Assembly (NCBI RefSeq): GCF_000016325.1
Contig: NC_009436.1
Location: 1,426,001-1,490,000, forward strand
Direction of reading: 5' to 3'
Length of the DNA: 64,000 nt
Origin: Enterobacter sp. 638
GTDB taxonomy: Bacteria > Pseudomonadota > Gammaproteobacteria > Enterobacterales > Enterobacteriaceae
Made by a program: the position numbers and the translations under genes. The notes below the pieces were generated by a model that saw only the letters and a program-made list of their open reading frames with translations, was not told where the DNA came from and searched no databases. This document shows, in pieces, positions 10,362-20,428 of the stretch (the first letter of the stretch is position 1; each line of letters opens with the position of its first letter).

Positions 10362-11690
10362 ATGTCTGATACAAAAATTACACCTGCGATGCAGTCTTTT
10401 GTCGATAAGTTTGTTGAGTTCTCAGCGCGCCTGGCAAATCAGGTGCACTTACGTTCTCTGCGCGACGCTTTTGCCACGGTCATGCCCATTTTCATTCTCG
10501 CCGGACTTGCGGTGCTGGTGAATAACGTGGTGTTTCCGTGGGTGCTGGAGGGCGACACGCTTGCCCAGTTTAAAGTGTGGGGCGAGGCGATCATTAATGG
10601 CACGCTGAATATCGCGGCGCTGCTGTTAGCGCCGATGATTGCCTGGTCGCTGGCACGCAACAAAGACTTCGACAATCCGGTCTCGGCAGTGGTTATCGCT
10701 GTCAGCAGTTTTATCATTATGATGCCGATGCAGTTACAGCTGGTTCCCGTGGGGAGTCAGACGGCGGTGAACGTCACGCAGGTGCTGACGTTCACCAATA
10801 TTGGCTCGACGGGGATCTTTGCGGGTGTGCTCATTGGCCTGCTTTCTACCGAAATTTTTATCGCCATATCACGCTTAAAATCGCTGCATATTTCGCTGGG
10901 AGAGAACGTGCCACCCGCGGTGAGTAAATCGTTCACCACGCTGATCCCGACGATTATTACGCTCTCTCTGTTTGCCGTACTGGCGGCGCTGCTCGCCAAC
11001 GTGCTGCACACGGACCTGATTCACCTGATCACCACGTTTATCCAGCAGCCGCTGCGGTTGATCAATACCAGCCTGCCGGGCACGCTTTTTATCTACAGTT
11101 TTGGTAATTTCTTGTTTACGCTGGGGATTCATCAGTCGGTCGTGAACAGCGTGATTCTGGAACCGTTCTTATTGATCAACACCAACGAGAACATGATCGC
11201 GTTCGCTAACGGACAGCCGATTCCGCACATTATCAATAATATCTTTGTCCCTACGTTCGGCATGATTGGCGGAACCGGGAGTACCATTTCCCTGTTGATT
11301 GCGATTTTTATCTTTGCACGTCAAAAGTCATCAAAGCAGGTGGCGCGGCTGTCGCTGGCGCCGGGATTGTTCAATATCAACGAGCCAGTGATTTTTGGCT
11401 TGCCGATCGTGTTCAACCTGCCGCTGATGATCCCGTTTGTCCTGCTGCCGGCCATCGGCATTTATTTTGCCTGGCTCTGTACCACGCTAGGGCTGATGTC
11501 GCGCTGCGTGGTCATGATCCCATGGACCACGCCGCCAATACTCAGCGCCTGGCTGGCGACGGCGGGGGACTGGCGCGCGGTGGTGGTGCAGTTGGCAATC
11601 ATTGTATTTGGTGTATTCTTCTACCTGCCTTTCCTCAAGATTGCTGAGCGAGTGGCGTTAAAAAACAGTGTGATAGCGGATCAATCATAA
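10362..11690 (+). CDS. PTS cellobiose/beta-glucoside IIC component
   Basis: The membrane permease subunit of a lactose/cellobiose (Lac) family phosphotransferase system. The product of about 442 residues has about ten hydrophobic segments and the family blocks GVLIGLLSTEIF and LAPGLFNINEPVIFGLPIVFN, the latter being the substrate/phosphate site with the conserved NEP. No IIA or IIB gene is present in the operon, so it must borrow them from another locus. The ATG at 10362 (MSDTKITP) is preferred to the ATG at 10344. The next gene, the regulator, begins 10 bp later. Confidence 0.9.
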   Translation: MSDTKITPAMQSFVDKFVEFSARLANQVHLRSLRDAFATVMPIFILAGLAVLVNNVVFPWVLEGDTLAQFKVWGEAIINGTLNIAALLLAPMIAWSLARNKDFDNPVSAVVIAVSSFIIMMPMQLQLVPVGSQTAVNVTQVLTFTNIGSTGIFAGVLIGLLSTEIFIAISRLKSLHISLGENVPPAVSKSFTTLIPTIITLSLFAVLAALLANVLHTDLIHLITTFIQQPLRLINTSLPGTLFIYSFGNFLFTLGIHQSVVNSVILEPFLLINTNENMIAFANGQPIPHIINNIFVPTFGMIGGTGSTISLLIAIFIFARQKSSKQVARLSLAPGLFNINEPVIFGLPIVFNLPLMIPFVLLPAIGIYFAWLCTTLGLMSRCVVMIPWTTPPILSAWLATAGDWRAVVVQLAIIVFGVFFYLPFLKIAERVALKNSVIADQS

Positions 11691-11700
11691 GGAAAAGGCG

Positions 11701-12417
11701 ATGGCGGCGAAGTACATCACCATAGCGCGGGAAATCAAAAAACGCATTATTAGTCAGCAGTATGCCGCCAACGAACCGTTGCCCGACCAGTTTGCGCTGG
11801 CGGCGGAGTTCAGCACCAGTCGCATGACGATTCAGCAGGCCATGCGTCAGCTGATTGTGGAAGGGCTGGTGTATACGCGCCAGGGGCAGGGGACGTTTAT
11901 CCGTAAAAACTTCCTGCAGCTGTCGCAGTGGGATCTTTCCGGCAGCGACTATTTTGGTGCGACCAAAACCTGGGAACATCTTGGAACTGTCAGCAGCAAA
12001 GTGGTGCATTTCGAACTGCGTTTTCCGAATGAGAAAGAGCAGTCTTCGCTGATGATTAATGTCGATACGCCAGTGTATGATTTTATCCGTTTGCGTTCGC
12101 TCAACGGCGAGCCGATGTCGCTGGATTCAACCGTAATGCCGCTGAATCTGGTGCCGGGCCTGAATAAAACCCACCTAGAAAGTTCGGTGTTTCAGTACGT
12201 TCAGGAGACGCTGGGGCTGAAAATTATGGGGTCGTATCGGGTGGTTCGTGCGTTAAAACCGACGGCGCTCGATATGCAGCATTTGATATGTGAACAAACC
12301 GACCCGGTGCTGGAAGTCGAGCAAGTTATCTATCTGGAAGACGGTACGCCGCTGGAATATGCTCACTGCCACTACCGCTACGATCATGGCGGGATAGTCA
12401 TCGTGAATAACGGCTAA
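11701..12417 (+). CDS. GntR/HutC-family transcriptional regulator
   Basis: A 238-residue repressor with an N-terminal winged helix (LPDQFALAAEFSTSRMTIQQAMRQL, residues 28-52; TRQGQGTFI wing) and a C-terminal UTRA ligand domain (HFELRFPNEKEQ to EYAHCHYRYDH). It is the last gene of the operon with the GH1 enzyme and the PTS permease, so it most likely senses a phosphorylated beta-glucoside. The two palindromes before the operon are its probable operators. A terminator follows directly. Confidence 0.9.
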   Translation: MAAKYITIAREIKKRIISQQYAANEPLPDQFALAAEFSTSRMTIQQAMRQLIVEGLVYTRQGQGTFIRKNFLQLSQWDLSGSDYFGATKTWEHLGTVSSKVVHFELRFPNEKEQSSLMINVDTPVYDFIRLRSLNGEPMSLDSTVMPLNLVPGLNKTHLESSVFQYVQETLGLKIMGSYRVVRALKPTALDMQHLICEQTDPVLEVEQVIYLEDGTPLEYAHCHYRYDHGGIVIVNNG

Positions 12418-12420
12418 TAA

Positions 12421-12449
12421 AAAAGCGGGCTAAAAAGCCCGCTTTTTTT
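12421..12449. terminator. Terminator between the GntR gene and ldtB
   Basis: An 11-bp perfect hairpin (AAAAGCGGGCT 12421-12431 / AGCCCGCTTTT 12436-12446) with A and T tracts on both sides can terminate both convergent transcripts. Confidence 0.9.
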
Positions 12450-12464
12450 ATGTCGCGATTCGAA

Positions 12465-13385
12465 TCAGTTCAAACGAACCGGCATCCCTGAGCGGTTCTG
12501 CACGGCCTGATCAACAACCGTCGCTTCAACGTCTGGCTGGGTAGTAACAGCCTGCACGTTGCTCTTCAGATTAATCGGTACGATTTCATTGTTATTAATC
12601 TGGTCTTCGCTGGTGGAGAGCGGGTTATGCACTTCAATGTAGCGGCTGCCATCCGGCTCGGAAGTGGCTTTGACAGGCTCATTGATGAACTGTACGCGCG
12701 TCCCAACAGGCACGTTCTCGAACAGGAATTTGATATCTTCGTTACGCAGACGCACACAGCCGTGGCTGACGCGCAGGCCGATACCAAAGTTAGCGTTGGT
12801 ACCGTGAATCGCATACAGACGGCCAATGTACAGCGCGTACAGACCCATCGGGTTGTCCGGGCCAGCAGGCACCACGGCTGGCAGTGGTTCGCCGGCAGCG
12901 ATGTATTCTGCGTGCATTTTCGCGGTTGGTGTCCAGGTTGGACCCGCTTTCTTACGTTCGACTTTGGTGGTCCAGTTCATTGGGGTATCTTTGCCCAACT
13001 GACCGATACCAATCGGCAGAACGATCACGGTGTTAGTGCCTTTCGGGTAATAGTACAGACGCATTTCCGCGCTGTTGATCACGATGCCTTCATGAACGGT
13101 GTCCGGCAGAATCAACTGCTGAGGAATGTTCAGCACGGTGCCCGCTTTCGGCAGATACGGGTCAACGCCCGGGTTTGCTTCCAGCATGTTGGACAGGCCC
13201 AACTGATATTCAGCTGCAAAATATTCCAGCGGCTGGTCGTTGCCTTCCGGCACGATAACCACCTGGTTTTGACCCACCAGACGGCTACCGTCTGTCGGCA
13301 GCGGATAAGTTACCGCAGAAGCGGTATTGCAAAAACCTACTACGGCTAACGCCGCCGCAAAAAGCGTTGATAATTTCATATTCAT
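12465..13385 (-). CDS. ldtB: L,D-transpeptidase LdtB (YbiS)
   Basis: A periplasmic YkuD-family L,D-transpeptidase that attaches the Braun lipoprotein to peptidoglycan. The 306-residue product, the same length as in E. coli, has a signal peptide ending TASA, a LysM-like segment (residues about 40-90) and the catalytic motif [20 protein letters not shown] with the nucleophile Cys. A 222-bp spacer separates it from divergent ybiT. Confidence 0.96.
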   Translation of the reverse strand: MNMKLSTLFAAALAVVGFCNTASAVTYPLPTDGSRLVGQNQVVIVPEGNDQPLEYFAAEYQLGLSNMLEANPGVDPYLPKAGTVLNIPQQLILPDTVHEGIVINSAEMRLYYYPKGTNTVIVLPIGIGQLGKDTPMNWTTKVERKKAGPTWTPTAKMHAEYIAAGEPLPAVVPAGPDNPMGLYALYIGRLYAIHGTNANFGIGLRVSHGCVRLRNEDIKFLFENVPVGTRVQFINEPVKATSEPDGSRYIEVHNPLSTSEDQINNNEIVPINLKSNVQAVTTQPDVEATVVDQAVQNRSGMPVRLN

Positions 13386-13607
13386 GTTATGCGAGGTATC
13401 TTTGCCACTCTGGCGATTAGTTGATGAGTCTGAGTCAGTGATGGGAGCGCATTATATGTGCATTCCCGCCCACTGGGAATTCAGATGTGTACGAAATCAC
13501 ATTTTTTTCACTTTTGTTAAAGTTTAGTGGTTCGTTGCAACACGGGATCTCATTTAGGAATTGTGGCATAATGACGTGTTTATCACACTTTTTCGCAGGA
13601 ATCTCCC

Positions 13608-15203
13608 GTGTTAGTTACCAGCAACATCACTATGCAGTTTGGCAGTAAGCCGCTGTTTGAAAACATTTCCGTCAAGTTTGGCGGCGGCAACCGTTACGGC
13701 CTGATTGGTGCCAACGGTAGCGGAAAATCCACCTTTATGAAGATTCTCGGCGGCGATTTAGAGCCAACGCTCGGTAACGTGTCGCTGGATCCGAACGAAC
13801 GTCTCGGTAAGCTTCGCCAGGACCAGTTCGCCTTTGAAGAGTTTTCGGTGCTCGACACTGTGATCATGGGGCACGGGGAACTGTGGGAAGTGAAACAGGA
13901 GCGTGACCGCATTTACGCTCTGGCAGAAATGAGTGAAGAAGACGGCTATAAAGTGGCCGACCTCGAAGTCCTCTACGGCGAAATGGACGGTTACTCTTCC
14001 GAATCCCGCGCAGGCGAGCTGCTGCTCGGTGTCGGCATTCCCGTTGAGCAACATTACGGCCTGATGAGCGAAGTCGCGCCAGGCTGGAAGCTGCGTGTGC
14101 TGTTAGCACAGGCGCTGTTCTCTAACCCAGAAATTCTGCTGCTTGATGAACCGACAAACAACCTGGACATCGATACCATTCGCTGGCTGGAGCAGGTGCT
14201 GAACGAACGTGGCAGCACCATGATCATCATTTCGCACGACCGTCACTTCCTGAACATGGTCTGCACCCATATGGCTGACCTGGACTACGGCGAACTGCGT
14301 GTTTACCCAGGCAACTACGATGAATACATGACGGCTGCGACCCAAGCGCGCGAGCGTTTGTTGTCTGATAACGCCAAGAAAAAAGCGCAGATTGCCGACC
14401 TGCAATCCTTCGTGAGCCGCTTTAGCGCCAACGCCTCTAAATCTCGTCAGGCAACGTCTCGTGCCCGTCAGATTGACAAAATCAAGCTGGACGAAGTGAA
14501 AGCGTCCAGCCGTCAGAACCCGTTCATTCGCTTCGAGCAGGACAAGAAATTGTTCCGTAATGCGTTAGAAGTCGAAGCACTGACCAAAGGTTTTGATAAC
14601 GGTCCGCTGTTCAAAAACTTCAATTTGCTGCTGGAAGTGGGCGAGAAAATTGCGGTTCTCGGGGCCAACGGCGTCGGTAAATCCACGCTGCTGAAAACCC
14701 TGGTGGCTGAGCTTCAGCCCGATCACGGTACGGTGAAATGGTCTGAAAATGCGCAAATTGGCTATTACGCGCAGGATCACGAATATGAATTCGAAAATGA
14801 TCTGACCGTATTTGACTGGATGAGCCAGTGGAAACAGGAAGGCGACGACGAGCAGGTTATTCGCGGCATTCTTGGCCGTCTGCTGTTCAGCCAGGACGAT
14901 ATCAAAAAGCCTGCGAAAGTGCTTTCCGGTGGTGAGAAGGGGCGCATGCTGTTTGGCAAGCTGATGCTGGAAAAACCAAACATTCTGGTGATGGATGAAC
15001 CAACGAACCACCTTGATATGGAATCTATCGAATCGCTGAACATGGCGCTGGAGATGTATCAGGGGACGCTGGTCTTCGTTTCTCACGACCGTGAGTTTGT
15101 TAGCTCGCTGGCGACCCGCGTGATTGAGATTACGCCAGAGCGCATCGTGGACTTCACCGGTAACTACGAAGATTATCTGCGTAGCAAAGGCATCGACGGC
15201 TAA
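13608..15203 (+). CDS. ybiT: ABC-F family ATPase YbiT
   Basis: YbiT is a soluble ABC-F protein, a class whose members act on the ribosome. The 531-residue protein has two nucleotide-binding domains: Walker [10 protein letters not shown] (about residue 34) and GANGVGKST (about residue 350), signature motifs VAPGWKLRV and LSGGEKGRM, and two Walker B segments [11 protein letters not shown] and [11 protein letters not shown], joined by the charged linker typical of the family. The start codon is GTG at 13608, matching the E. coli start MLV. Confidence 0.95.
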   Translation: MLVTSNITMQFGSKPLFENISVKFGGGNRYGLIGANGSGKSTFMKILGGDLEPTLGNVSLDPNERLGKLRQDQFAFEEFSVLDTVIMGHGELWEVKQERDRIYALAEMSEEDGYKVADLEVLYGEMDGYSSESRAGELLLGVGIPVEQHYGLMSEVAPGWKLRVLLAQALFSNPEILLLDEPTNNLDIDTIRWLEQVLNERGSTMIIISHDRHFLNMVCTHMADLDYGELRVYPGNYDEYMTAATQARERLLSDNAKKKAQIADLQSFVSRFSANASKSRQATSRARQIDKIKLDEVKASSRQNPFIRFEQDKKLFRNALEVEALTKGFDNGPLFKNFNLLLEVGEKIAVLGANGVGKSTLLKTLVAELQPDHGTVKWSENAQIGYYAQDHEYEFENDLTVFDWMSQWKQEGDDEQVIRGILGRLLFSQDDIKKPAKVLSGGEKGRMLFGKLMLEKPNILVMDEPTNHLDMESIESLNMALEMYQGTLVFVSHDREFVSSLATRVIEITPERIVDFTGNYEDYLRSKGIDG

Positions 15204-15342
15204 TTTCCCGTCGTCTTTCGCGCTGCAGAGGCGTTGGCTGCACCTGCTCGCCCCGGTCACTGACTTATGTAAGATTCCGGGGATTTGCAGGTTTGTCGCC
15301 ATACTGCAGCGAGAAATACGAGGAAAATCAACGTGTCCTTTT

Positions 15343-15374
15343 CCCTCTCCCCGTGGGAGAGGGTTAGGGCATCA
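15343..15374. repeat. Dispersed GC-rich hairpin repeat, copy 1
   Basis: CCCTCTCCCCGTGGGAGAGGG forms a stem of CCTCTCCC against GGGAGAGG and is followed by TTAGGGCATCA. The same element occurs at 22777, 26979 (expanded) and 39717. It sits at the end of convergent transcripts (ybiT and the GH31 gene). It resembles intergenic REP-type elements in size and place. Confidence 0.75.
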
Positions 15375-15381
15375 GACCGCT

Positions 15382-17745
15382 TTACAACACCCACTCACTC
15401 CCTTCAACGCCATTCACCAGTAGCTTACGTTTCTCGCCCGCCGGTAACGACACGTTCAGCGTATTCCACGCCGGACGATAATCTCCGCGCGCTTCCACCT
15501 TCAGATCAATCGTTGACCCTTCACACACCATTTCCCAGTTCAGCCACAACGCGTTGCCCTTTTGATAACCCCAGCTTTCGCCGTCGTCTTCAAACAGCAG
15601 GCCAGACGTCGTCCCCACACCTTTCAGCGGGAACAATTTCAGCTCGCGCATATCATCTTTTTCAGCTGACACATGCGTAATGCGTTCGCTCAGCGGCAGA
15701 CCCGCCCCGGCGCGCACCAGCAATGGCAGTTTTTCCAGAGGCGCATCGCGGGTAATCCACTGACCGCCGGAGAACCATTCGTGGGTGTAAAAATCATACC
15801 AGCCAGTTTCGTTGTCTGGCAGCCAGAGGCGGCGCTCACGTTGTCCCGCTTCGACGACGCTCGCGACAAGCACATCGCGGCCCAGCAGGAAGTCGTCACA
15901 CTCTTCGAACGTCTGCGCATCATGCTCGTGATCGAGGAACGTTGGACGTAGCATCGGCTCATCGTCAGCGTGAGCCTGCCAGAGCAGGGTGTATAAATAT
16001 GGCAGCAGCCGATAGCGCAGCTCGATGGCACCGCGAATGGCTGGCGTCACGCCCGGATACATCCACGGCTCATTTACCGTCTGATCGTCATTCCACGAGT
16101 GAATGGTGAAGCGTGGATGCATCACGCCGTTCTGTACCCAGCGCACAAACAGCTCGGCATCAGGTTTATCGCCTGAGAAACCGCCCACATCGTGGCCGAC
16201 GTTAAACAAGCCAGACAGGCTCATGCCCAGACCCATGCGGGTGTTATAGCGCAGTGTCTCCCAGTTGGTCCGATTATCGCCGCTCCAGGTCTGGACGTAG
16301 CGCTGCATCCCGGCGCAGCCTGAACGCGAAATCAAATACGGCCGTTTTTCTGGTGCAAATTTCTGTTGCGCTTCCATCGACGCGCGCATCATCAGCAGCG
16401 GCATCACCGGGCGAATGTGCTTGATCGCAATTTCCTGACCGAAGCCGTGACAGCGCGCCTCTCCATCCCAGACTTCAAACTCGTTATTATCATTCCAGGT
16501 GGAATCGATCCCCATTTCCAGGATTTGAGTCGTGACACCGTTCTGCCACCACTCGACCGTTTGTGGGTTCGTAAAGTCGAGGTGCGAGCCTTCGTCGTCC
16601 CAGAAACTTGAGCGTTCTGGCGCATCGGTTTCTGAATCGCGGATAAACAGGCCTTTTTCCGCCACTTCGCTGTAGCGCGGGTGATCCTGTAGCAGGCACG
16701 GTTTGATGTTCGCCGCAAGTTTGAGACCCGCGTCGTGGAACGCCTGAGTCATCACTTTGGGCTGCGGCACTTTGTCATAGTTCCAGTTAAAGACGTAGCG
16801 CTTGCCGTTTATCGAGGTATACCCGGACGACAGCTGGAACGAGTCGCACGGGATCGCGTGTTCTTCGCACAGGCGGATGAAGTTCATCAGCTGATTTTGC
16901 GCGTCGGGTGCGTCGGTGTAGTGCATGGTCGAACCGCTGTAGCCCAGGCTCCATTTCGGGCCAAAAAGCGTTTTCCCGGTCAAGCGCACGAAGGCTTTGG
17001 TGACGTCCAGCACGCGTTTGCCGGTAAAAATGTAGTAATCAATATCACCCGCTTCGGCCTGCCAGCGGCGATAGGCGGTGTGGTAATTGTCGATTTCGTT
17101 GCCCAGATCCAGCCAGCAGCTGCTCAGGTTGTCGTAAAACACACCGTAGCTCACGTCATCGCGGCGGGCGATGGTAAACGGAATATGCTTGTACAGCGGA
17201 TCGGTGCTGACGGCGTTGTACCCCATCGCATCCAGATTGCGCATCTCATAGCGTTTACCGTTGCGCTGCAAATCACCTGCTTTCTCACCCAGGCCATAAA
17301 AGCGCTCATCTTTACGACGGCTCAGGTAGTGGGCCGCGCCGTCGCCGTGGGCGTTCAGCAGATAGGCACTTGTTGGCCGGTCATTCACCAGCGCCTGCCA
17401 TTCACCCGCGTCGTTGCGATAATGCCACTCCAGCCACAGCGGCTGATGCACGGTGACGCGCAGCTGTTGGGTGGCAATTACCAGCGCGTCGCCCTGCTGC
17501 GTGAGCGTCCACGTCGGGCAGCTAAATCCGCTGAGATCTTCACGATGCCGACCTTCCCACGGCACGTCCTGTTCTGGCGCAATGCTCCAGGTTTTCTCCA
17601 GCGCCAGCTCGCCTTTGCGCTTAATCAGCACGCGGAACAGATTCTCTTCCAGCACATACAGATTCAGGTAATGTTGAGAATCAACCAGCAGTTCCAGATG
17701 ATTCGCTGACTGCTTCGCCAGCGTCCAGTTTTTCAACGTTTTCAT
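15382..17745 (-). CDS. Family 31 glycoside hydrolase
   Basis: A 787-residue cytoplasmic GH31 enzyme, a family of alpha-glucosidases, alpha-xylosidases and relatives. The catalytic nucleophile Asp is in STWNDNNEFEVWDG (WxDxNE block) and the acid/base Asp in WSGDNRTNWETL; the family block GLGEKAGDLQRNGKRYEM lies near residue 155. There is no signal peptide. It is 17 bp downstream of the MFS permease gene, which probably imports its substrate. The ATG at 17745 (MKTLKNW) is chosen over one two codons earlier. E. coli K-12 lacks it at this locus. Confidence 0.9.
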   Translation of the reverse strand: MKTLKNWTLAKQSANHLELLVDSQHYLNLYVLEENLFRVLIKRKGELALEKTWSIAPEQDVPWEGRHREDLSGFSCPTWTLTQQGDALVIATQQLRVTVHQPLWLEWHYRNDAGEWQALVNDRPTSAYLLNAHGDGAAHYLSRRKDERFYGLGEKAGDLQRNGKRYEMRNLDAMGYNAVSTDPLYKHIPFTIARRDDVSYGVFYDNLSSCWLDLGNEIDNYHTAYRRWQAEAGDIDYYIFTGKRVLDVTKAFVRLTGKTLFGPKWSLGYSGSTMHYTDAPDAQNQLMNFIRLCEEHAIPCDSFQLSSGYTSINGKRYVFNWNYDKVPQPKVMTQAFHDAGLKLAANIKPCLLQDHPRYSEVAEKGLFIRDSETDAPERSSFWDDEGSHLDFTNPQTVEWWQNGVTTQILEMGIDSTWNDNNEFEVWDGEARCHGFGQEIAIKHIRPVMPLLMMRASMEAQQKFAPEKRPYLISRSGCAGMQRYVQTWSGDNRTNWETLRYNTRMGLGMSLSGLFNVGHDVGGFSGDKPDAELFVRWVQNGVMHPRFTIHSWNDDQTVNEPWMYPGVTPAIRGAIELRYRLLPYLYTLLWQAHADDEPMLRPTFLDHEHDAQTFEECDDFLLGRDVLVASVVEAGQRERRLWLPDNETGWYDFYTHEWFSGGQWITRDAPLEKLPLLVRAGAGLPLSERITHVSAEKDDMRELKLFPLKGVGTTSGLLFEDDGESWGYQKGNALWLNWEMVCEGSTIDLKVEARGDYRPAWNTLNVSLPAGEKRKLLVNGVEGSEWVL

Positions 17746-17762
17746 ATGCAATACATCCAGTA

Positions 17763-19064
17763 TCAGGCGCGCTTAGCGCGACGTTCAGCAATAAATGCGA
17801 CCAGGAAAAATGCGCCAACAAGGTCAAAGAAACCCATGGCAATGAACAGCGGGTTAAAGCCGATTTTGTCGGCGGTGACGCCGATTAACAGTGAGAACAG
17901 GAAGCTGGCGATCCAGGCCGCCGATCCGCGCATGCCGTTGACGGTCGCCATTTGGCCTTTGTCGAACGATTCCACCACCAGGGCGCTGAGCATGCAGGAG
18001 ATGATCTGATGGCCGAACCCGCCGATAGAGATAAGCGCAATCGTGATATACGGGTCGCGGGTGATAGCAACCGCAGCCAGAGAAATCATCAAGAACGCGC
18101 CGGTCACAGAGCTGGCCACCACGGAGTTAACACGCGAGCAGCCGAAAAGACGGGTATAAAGACGAGTGAGATATCCGCTAACCACGCTGCCGAGATCGGC
18201 GGCCAGGAACGGCAGCCAGGCAAACATCGCGATCTGTTTCAGGTCCATGCCGTGTTCTTTGGCAAGATACAGCGGAACCCAGAAGCTCAGCACGGCCCAG
18301 GCCGGTTCAGCCATGAAAGCGGGAATAGCGATACCGTAGAAACGCTTATTTTTGGACACAGTTTTGAGTGCGGTCAGGAACGGCAGCTTAACGGCTGGTG
18401 GCTCGTTATCCTGTTTGATGAACGCCAGCTCGTCTTTGCCCAGATTCGGGTGCTGTTCCGGGTTGTGGTAGAACGCCCACCACAAAATCACCCACAGCAG
18501 AGCCAGCACGCCGGTAAACATGAACGCACCTTGCCAGCCGAATGACGCGTGAGCAAAGTAAATAATGGGCGGTGCCAACATCGCACCGATCGAGAAGCCT
18601 ACGCCTGCCCAACCGGCAGCAATCGGACGCTCAGATTTTGGGAACCATTCGCCAATGGTTTTGGCGTTTGCAGGCGTTGCGGCGGCTTCCGATGCCCCCA
18701 TGAAGAAGCGCAGGATAGCCAGGTGCACCCAACTGCCCGCACCAGCGTGGAAAATACACATTAATGCCCAGATCCCGGCGCAAACCATAAAGCCAATTTT
18801 CAGGCCAATCACGTCGATCAGCCAGCCGCATAAGGGCTGGAAAATGGTATAGGCAATCTGAAACGCGCCGACAATCCAGGAGTATTGCTCGGTGGTAATC
18901 CCCATTGTCGCTTTCAGCTCGGGTGCCAAAATGCCCAGGGAGTTACGGGTAATGTAGTTAACGGTGACGCCCAGCAAAAACAGCACCAGTACATACCAGC
19001 GCAGGTTTTTGATGACGCGGCGGGTTTTGCTTGCCACAACCGGTGTATTAATGTCCTGACTCAT
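17763..19064 (-). CDS. MFS permease, anion:cation symporter (ExuT-like) family
   Basis: A 433-residue major facilitator with twelve predicted membrane segments. The N-terminal block YITRNSLGILAPELKATMGITTEQYSWIVGAF and the segment EAAATPANAKTIGEWFPKSER are typical of the hexuronate/glucarate ACS family. With the GH31 gene downstream it probably imports an oligosaccharide or glycoside carrying an acidic sugar; this substrate is inference only. The ATG at 19064 (MSQDINTP) matches family N-termini better than 19079. It is divergent from the LacI-type gene. Confidence 0.88.
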   Translation of the reverse strand: MSQDINTPVVASKTRRVIKNLRWYVLVLFLLGVTVNYITRNSLGILAPELKATMGITTEQYSWIVGAFQIAYTIFQPLCGWLIDVIGLKIGFMVCAGIWALMCIFHAGAGSWVHLAILRFFMGASEAAATPANAKTIGEWFPKSERPIAAGWAGVGFSIGAMLAPPIIYFAHASFGWQGAFMFTGVLALLWVILWWAFYHNPEQHPNLGKDELAFIKQDNEPPAVKLPFLTALKTVSKNKRFYGIAIPAFMAEPAWAVLSFWVPLYLAKEHGMDLKQIAMFAWLPFLAADLGSVVSGYLTRLYTRLFGCSRVNSVVASSVTGAFLMISLAAVAITRDPYITIALISIGGFGHQIISCMLSALVVESFDKGQMATVNGMRGSAAWIASFLFSLLIGVTADKIGFNPLFIAMGFFDLVGAFFLVAFIAERRAKRA

Positions 19065-19167
19065 TTTCTCTCTCCACAAGACGGACGGTAGGGGGAAGGT
19101 ACATTTCGGTTGTCACACAGATTATTATGACGTTGAAAGTTATCTGTTTTTCGCTTCAAGTTGATAT

Positions 19168-19187
19168 ACAACTAGTATGGAAGTTGT
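19168..19187. promoter_or_regulatory. Candidate operator between the MFS and LacI genes
   Basis: An inverted repeat ACAACT-(8 nt)-AGTTGT lies in the 290-bp divergent spacer. A second small inverted repeat, GTGACAAGTTCAC, follows at 19188-19200. Either may bind the adjacent LacI-type regulator. The assignment is weak because the arms are short. The rest of 19065-19354 shows only promoter-like AT-rich DNA. Confidence 0.4.
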
Positions 19188-19354
19188 GTGACAAGTTCAC
19201 CTTATGGCAGAAAATGAGCAGGAAATAGTGGATTTTGTGCAAGCTTTCTCATAAGTGGCATTCATATTTTGGCAAGATGCCATGTAAGCCTGTTTTTATG
19301 GGAATTCCACACTATGAAAATTTTTGCATTTAGCAAATGGAGCGAGATCACAAA

Positions 19355-20428
19355 ATGGATAAAAGGCTAAAAATCGCCGAAATTGCCGCCCGTACGCAAC
19401 TCTCGATCAGCACGGTTTCTCGTGTTTTGGCTGGGAAGGCCAACACCAGCGAAAAAGCCCGCCAGAAAGTGCTGGAATGCGCGCGGGAACTGGGCGTTAT
19501 GGATGGCATGGCTGCGGGGCGGTTGCTGCTGAATAGCCTGGTGGTCTTCGCCCCGCAGCGGGCATTTGACGAGCGGTCCGACATCTTTTACTACCGCGTG
19601 ATCCAAAGTGTGAGCAAAGGGCTCGCCTCTCATGAAGTCAGGCTTCGCTACTGCGCGCTGGAGGAGAACGACAGCGACGCGCAGCTCTTTCTCGCTCGTA
19701 TGAATGAAACGGACACCCAGGCCGCTATATTACTGGGCATTGACGATCCCCATATTCACGATCTGGCCGTTGATATTGCCAAACCCTGCATGCTCATTAA
19801 CTGTCGTGACAGTCGGATGCGCTTGCCTGTCGTCGCCCCCGATCACCGCGCCATTGGTGAACGGGCCGCGGAGTACCTGTTCGAAATGGGTCATCGTGAA
19901 ATCATGAATGTACTGTGCCTGCGCCGGTATACCATGGAGCTGCGTCTGGCGGGCATCCGTGATAGCTGGCAGACGCACAATCTGAAATTTAACGACAAAC
20001 GCGATCTGCTGGTGGTGCCCAGTTTCAGCGCTACAGAAACGGAACAGCAGGTCAGCGAATGGCTCAGTGGAACGCCGGCCAAAAACCTGCCAACGGCGTT
20101 TCTGGTGGGGGGCGATTTCATGGCTGCGGGCACCATTAGCGCGTTACAAAAGCATGGTCTGCGGGTGCCGCAGGATGTCTCGGTGATGAGCATCGACGGT
20201 TTTAATCTGGCAGCGATTCAGGATGTTCCGCTAACGGCGGTGCATGTTCCGCGCGATGAGCTGGGTACGGAAGCGGTGCATATGCTCCAGCAGCGTCTGA
20301 TGCGCCCGGATGCGCCGGTGGGAACGTTGTTGCTAAACGGAACGCTGACGGTGCGGGAATCAGTACGGCGGATACGTCAGGGAAAACGACGCACCGCCGT
20401 GGAGCGGGAAGGGCTTTACGACGCTTAG
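19355..20428 (+). CDS. LacI-family transcriptional regulator
   Basis: A 357-residue repressor with an N-terminal helix-turn-helix and hinge (KIAEIAARTQLSISTVSRVLAGKANTSEKAR) and a periplasmic-binding-protein-like sensor domain (DDPHIHDLAV, CMLINCRDSR, FLVGGDFMAAG, VSVMSIDGFN). It is divergent from the MFS/GH31 pair, which it most likely controls in response to the transported sugar. The start at 19355 (MDKRLK) aligns with the family better than 19337. The coding end overlaps the convergent ybiU stop by 4 bp. Confidence 0.9.
   Translation: MDKRLKIAEIAARTQLSISTVSRVLAGKANTSEKARQKVLECARELGVMDGMAAGRLLLNSLVVFAPQRAFDERSDIFYYRVIQSVSKGLASHEVRLRYCALEENDSDAQLFLARMNETDTQAAILLGIDDPHIHDLAVDIAKPCMLINCRDSRMRLPVVAPDHRAIGERAAEYLFEMGHREIMNVLCLRRYTMELRLAGIRDSWQTHNLKFNDKRDLLVVPSFSATETEQQVSEWLSGTPAKNLPTAFLVGGDFMAAGTISALQKHGLRVPQDVSVMSIDGFNLAAIQDVPLTAVHVPRDELGTEAVHMLQQRLMRPDAPVGTLLLNGTLTVRESVRRIRQGKRRTAVEREGLYDA

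Noticed and set aside
14565..15302. A 245-codon frame antisense to ybiT
   Set aside because: Shadow of the second ABC domain; no independent support.
16735..17709. A 324-codon open frame antisense to the GH31 gene
   Set aside because: Shadow frame of a well-supported gene; no start signal or recognisable protein.
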